The position numbers and the translations under genes were made by a program. The notes under the pieces are model-generated. The model had not been told where the DNA came from and made no database searches. It was given only the letters and a program-made list of their open reading frames with translations. This document shows positions 15,209 to 15,433 of a DNA stretch of 15,433 nt, piece by piece. How positions within the stretch are numbered: position 1 is the stretch's first letter; the number at the start of each line of letters is the position of its first letter. This DNA is from Gammaproteobacteria bacterium (GTDB lineage: Bacteria; Pseudomonadota; Gammaproteobacteria; GCA-001735895): NCBI GenBank assembly GCA_003645435.1, contig QNFD01000020.1, forward strand, positions 1 through 15,433, read 5' to 3'.

Positions 15209-15433
15209 TCAACCGGTCCCCCCGCCGATCACATCTTCGAGTATCTCGATTTCGCGCGCAAGTTCTCGTGACAGGTTTATCATCAACAATCCGAAATCGG
15301 CCGGAAATTCGACGTGCAGCCTGTAAAACTGTTCACTGCTGATATCGAGAATCAGGCTGTCTTCTACGGCAACGTCGGTTCCGTTGTGGGTCAACAGGCC
15401 GATCATCAGATCAAACCCGATCTGCTCGCCCTA
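15209..15433 (-). CDS. Cyclic-nucleotide-binding-domain protein, C-terminal part
   Basis: The reading frame holds the second half of a CRP-type cNMP-binding domain. IGFDLMIGLLTHNGTDVAV resembles the gE-GLL segment, and VEDSLILDISSEQFYRLH matches the strand after it. A final helix follows (FGLLMINLSRELAREIEIL). There is no helix-turn-helix after it, so this would be a single-domain protein and not a CRP-like regulator. The first complete codon at the window edge (15433-15431) reads TAG in this frame. The only ATG that remains, at 15406, has no clear Shine-Dalgarno and would delete the N-terminal half of the fold. The gene is therefore either disrupted or joined to its upstream half in another frame outside the window. 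Confidence 0.6.

Noticed and set aside
1..15433. CRISPR arrays, tRNA or rRNA genes, insertion sequences, phage or conjugation genes
   Set aside because: No repeat-spacer pattern, cloverleaf, transposase, integrase or terminal repeat set was recognised on reading.

Overview
The window looks like proteobacterial, probably gammaproteobacterial, DNA. The evidence is a DinB C-terminus with a clamp-binding tail, a class I pyrophosphatase, a CbrA-like symporter/histidine-kinase hybrid, a COG0429 (YheT-like) hydrolase and a perfect FNR/Anr box. No rRNA, tRNA, CRISPR array, transposase or integrase was seen.

There are three blocks. (1) Left flank, 1 to about 1175, + strand, about 60% GC in the two lines counted: the 3' end of dinB with an intrinsic terminator, a 63-residue hypothetical ORF, and a TSUP (TauE/SafE) exporter gene that loses its family sequence after about 141 residues, exactly where the convergent ppa gene begins. 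(2) Centre, about 1181-13786, about 47-50% GC in most lines counted: a divergent locus. On the - strand, reading from 10494 down to 1181, lie a Tat-type substrate-binding protein, LivH- and LivM-type permeases, LivG- and LivF-type ATPases, a single-domain response regulator, a small two-helix membrane protein, a 919-residue symporter-STAC-histidine kinase, and an inorganic pyrophosphatase that overlaps the kinase gene by 4 nt. On the + strand are an XRE/ScfR-type regulator, a second single-domain response regulator and a tandem universal stress protein with an FNR/Anr-type promoter. (3) Right flank, 13802-15433, - strand, about 60-73% GC in the lines counted: a compact set of genes for a cyclic-nucleotide-binding-domain C-terminus, a small secreted protein and a YheT-like hydrolase.

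The most interesting observation is in the XRE regulator. Between its helix-turn-helix and its C-terminal ScfR-like part it carries a histidine-kinase DHp-like helix. Over 43 gapless residues it shares 20 identities with the DHp domain of the kinase in the same window, and it keeps the phospho-acceptor-type His, the following Glu and the Thr at +4. It has no ATPase domain. The kinase has no receiver or output domain, and both receivers lack output domains. The locus could therefore be a self-contained relay: external ligand or uptake, symporter-kinase, free receivers, DHp-bearing DNA-binding protein, then control of a LIV/urea-type ABC importer. The ScfR-type regulator and the coupled pyrophosphatase suggest a carboxylic acid that is activated to an acyl-CoA with release of PPi, but the substrate is inference only.

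The composition steps and the broken TSUP gene suggest that the central 12.6 kb is an insertion or rearrangement, or that the contig is chimeric. The sequence alone cannot separate these.
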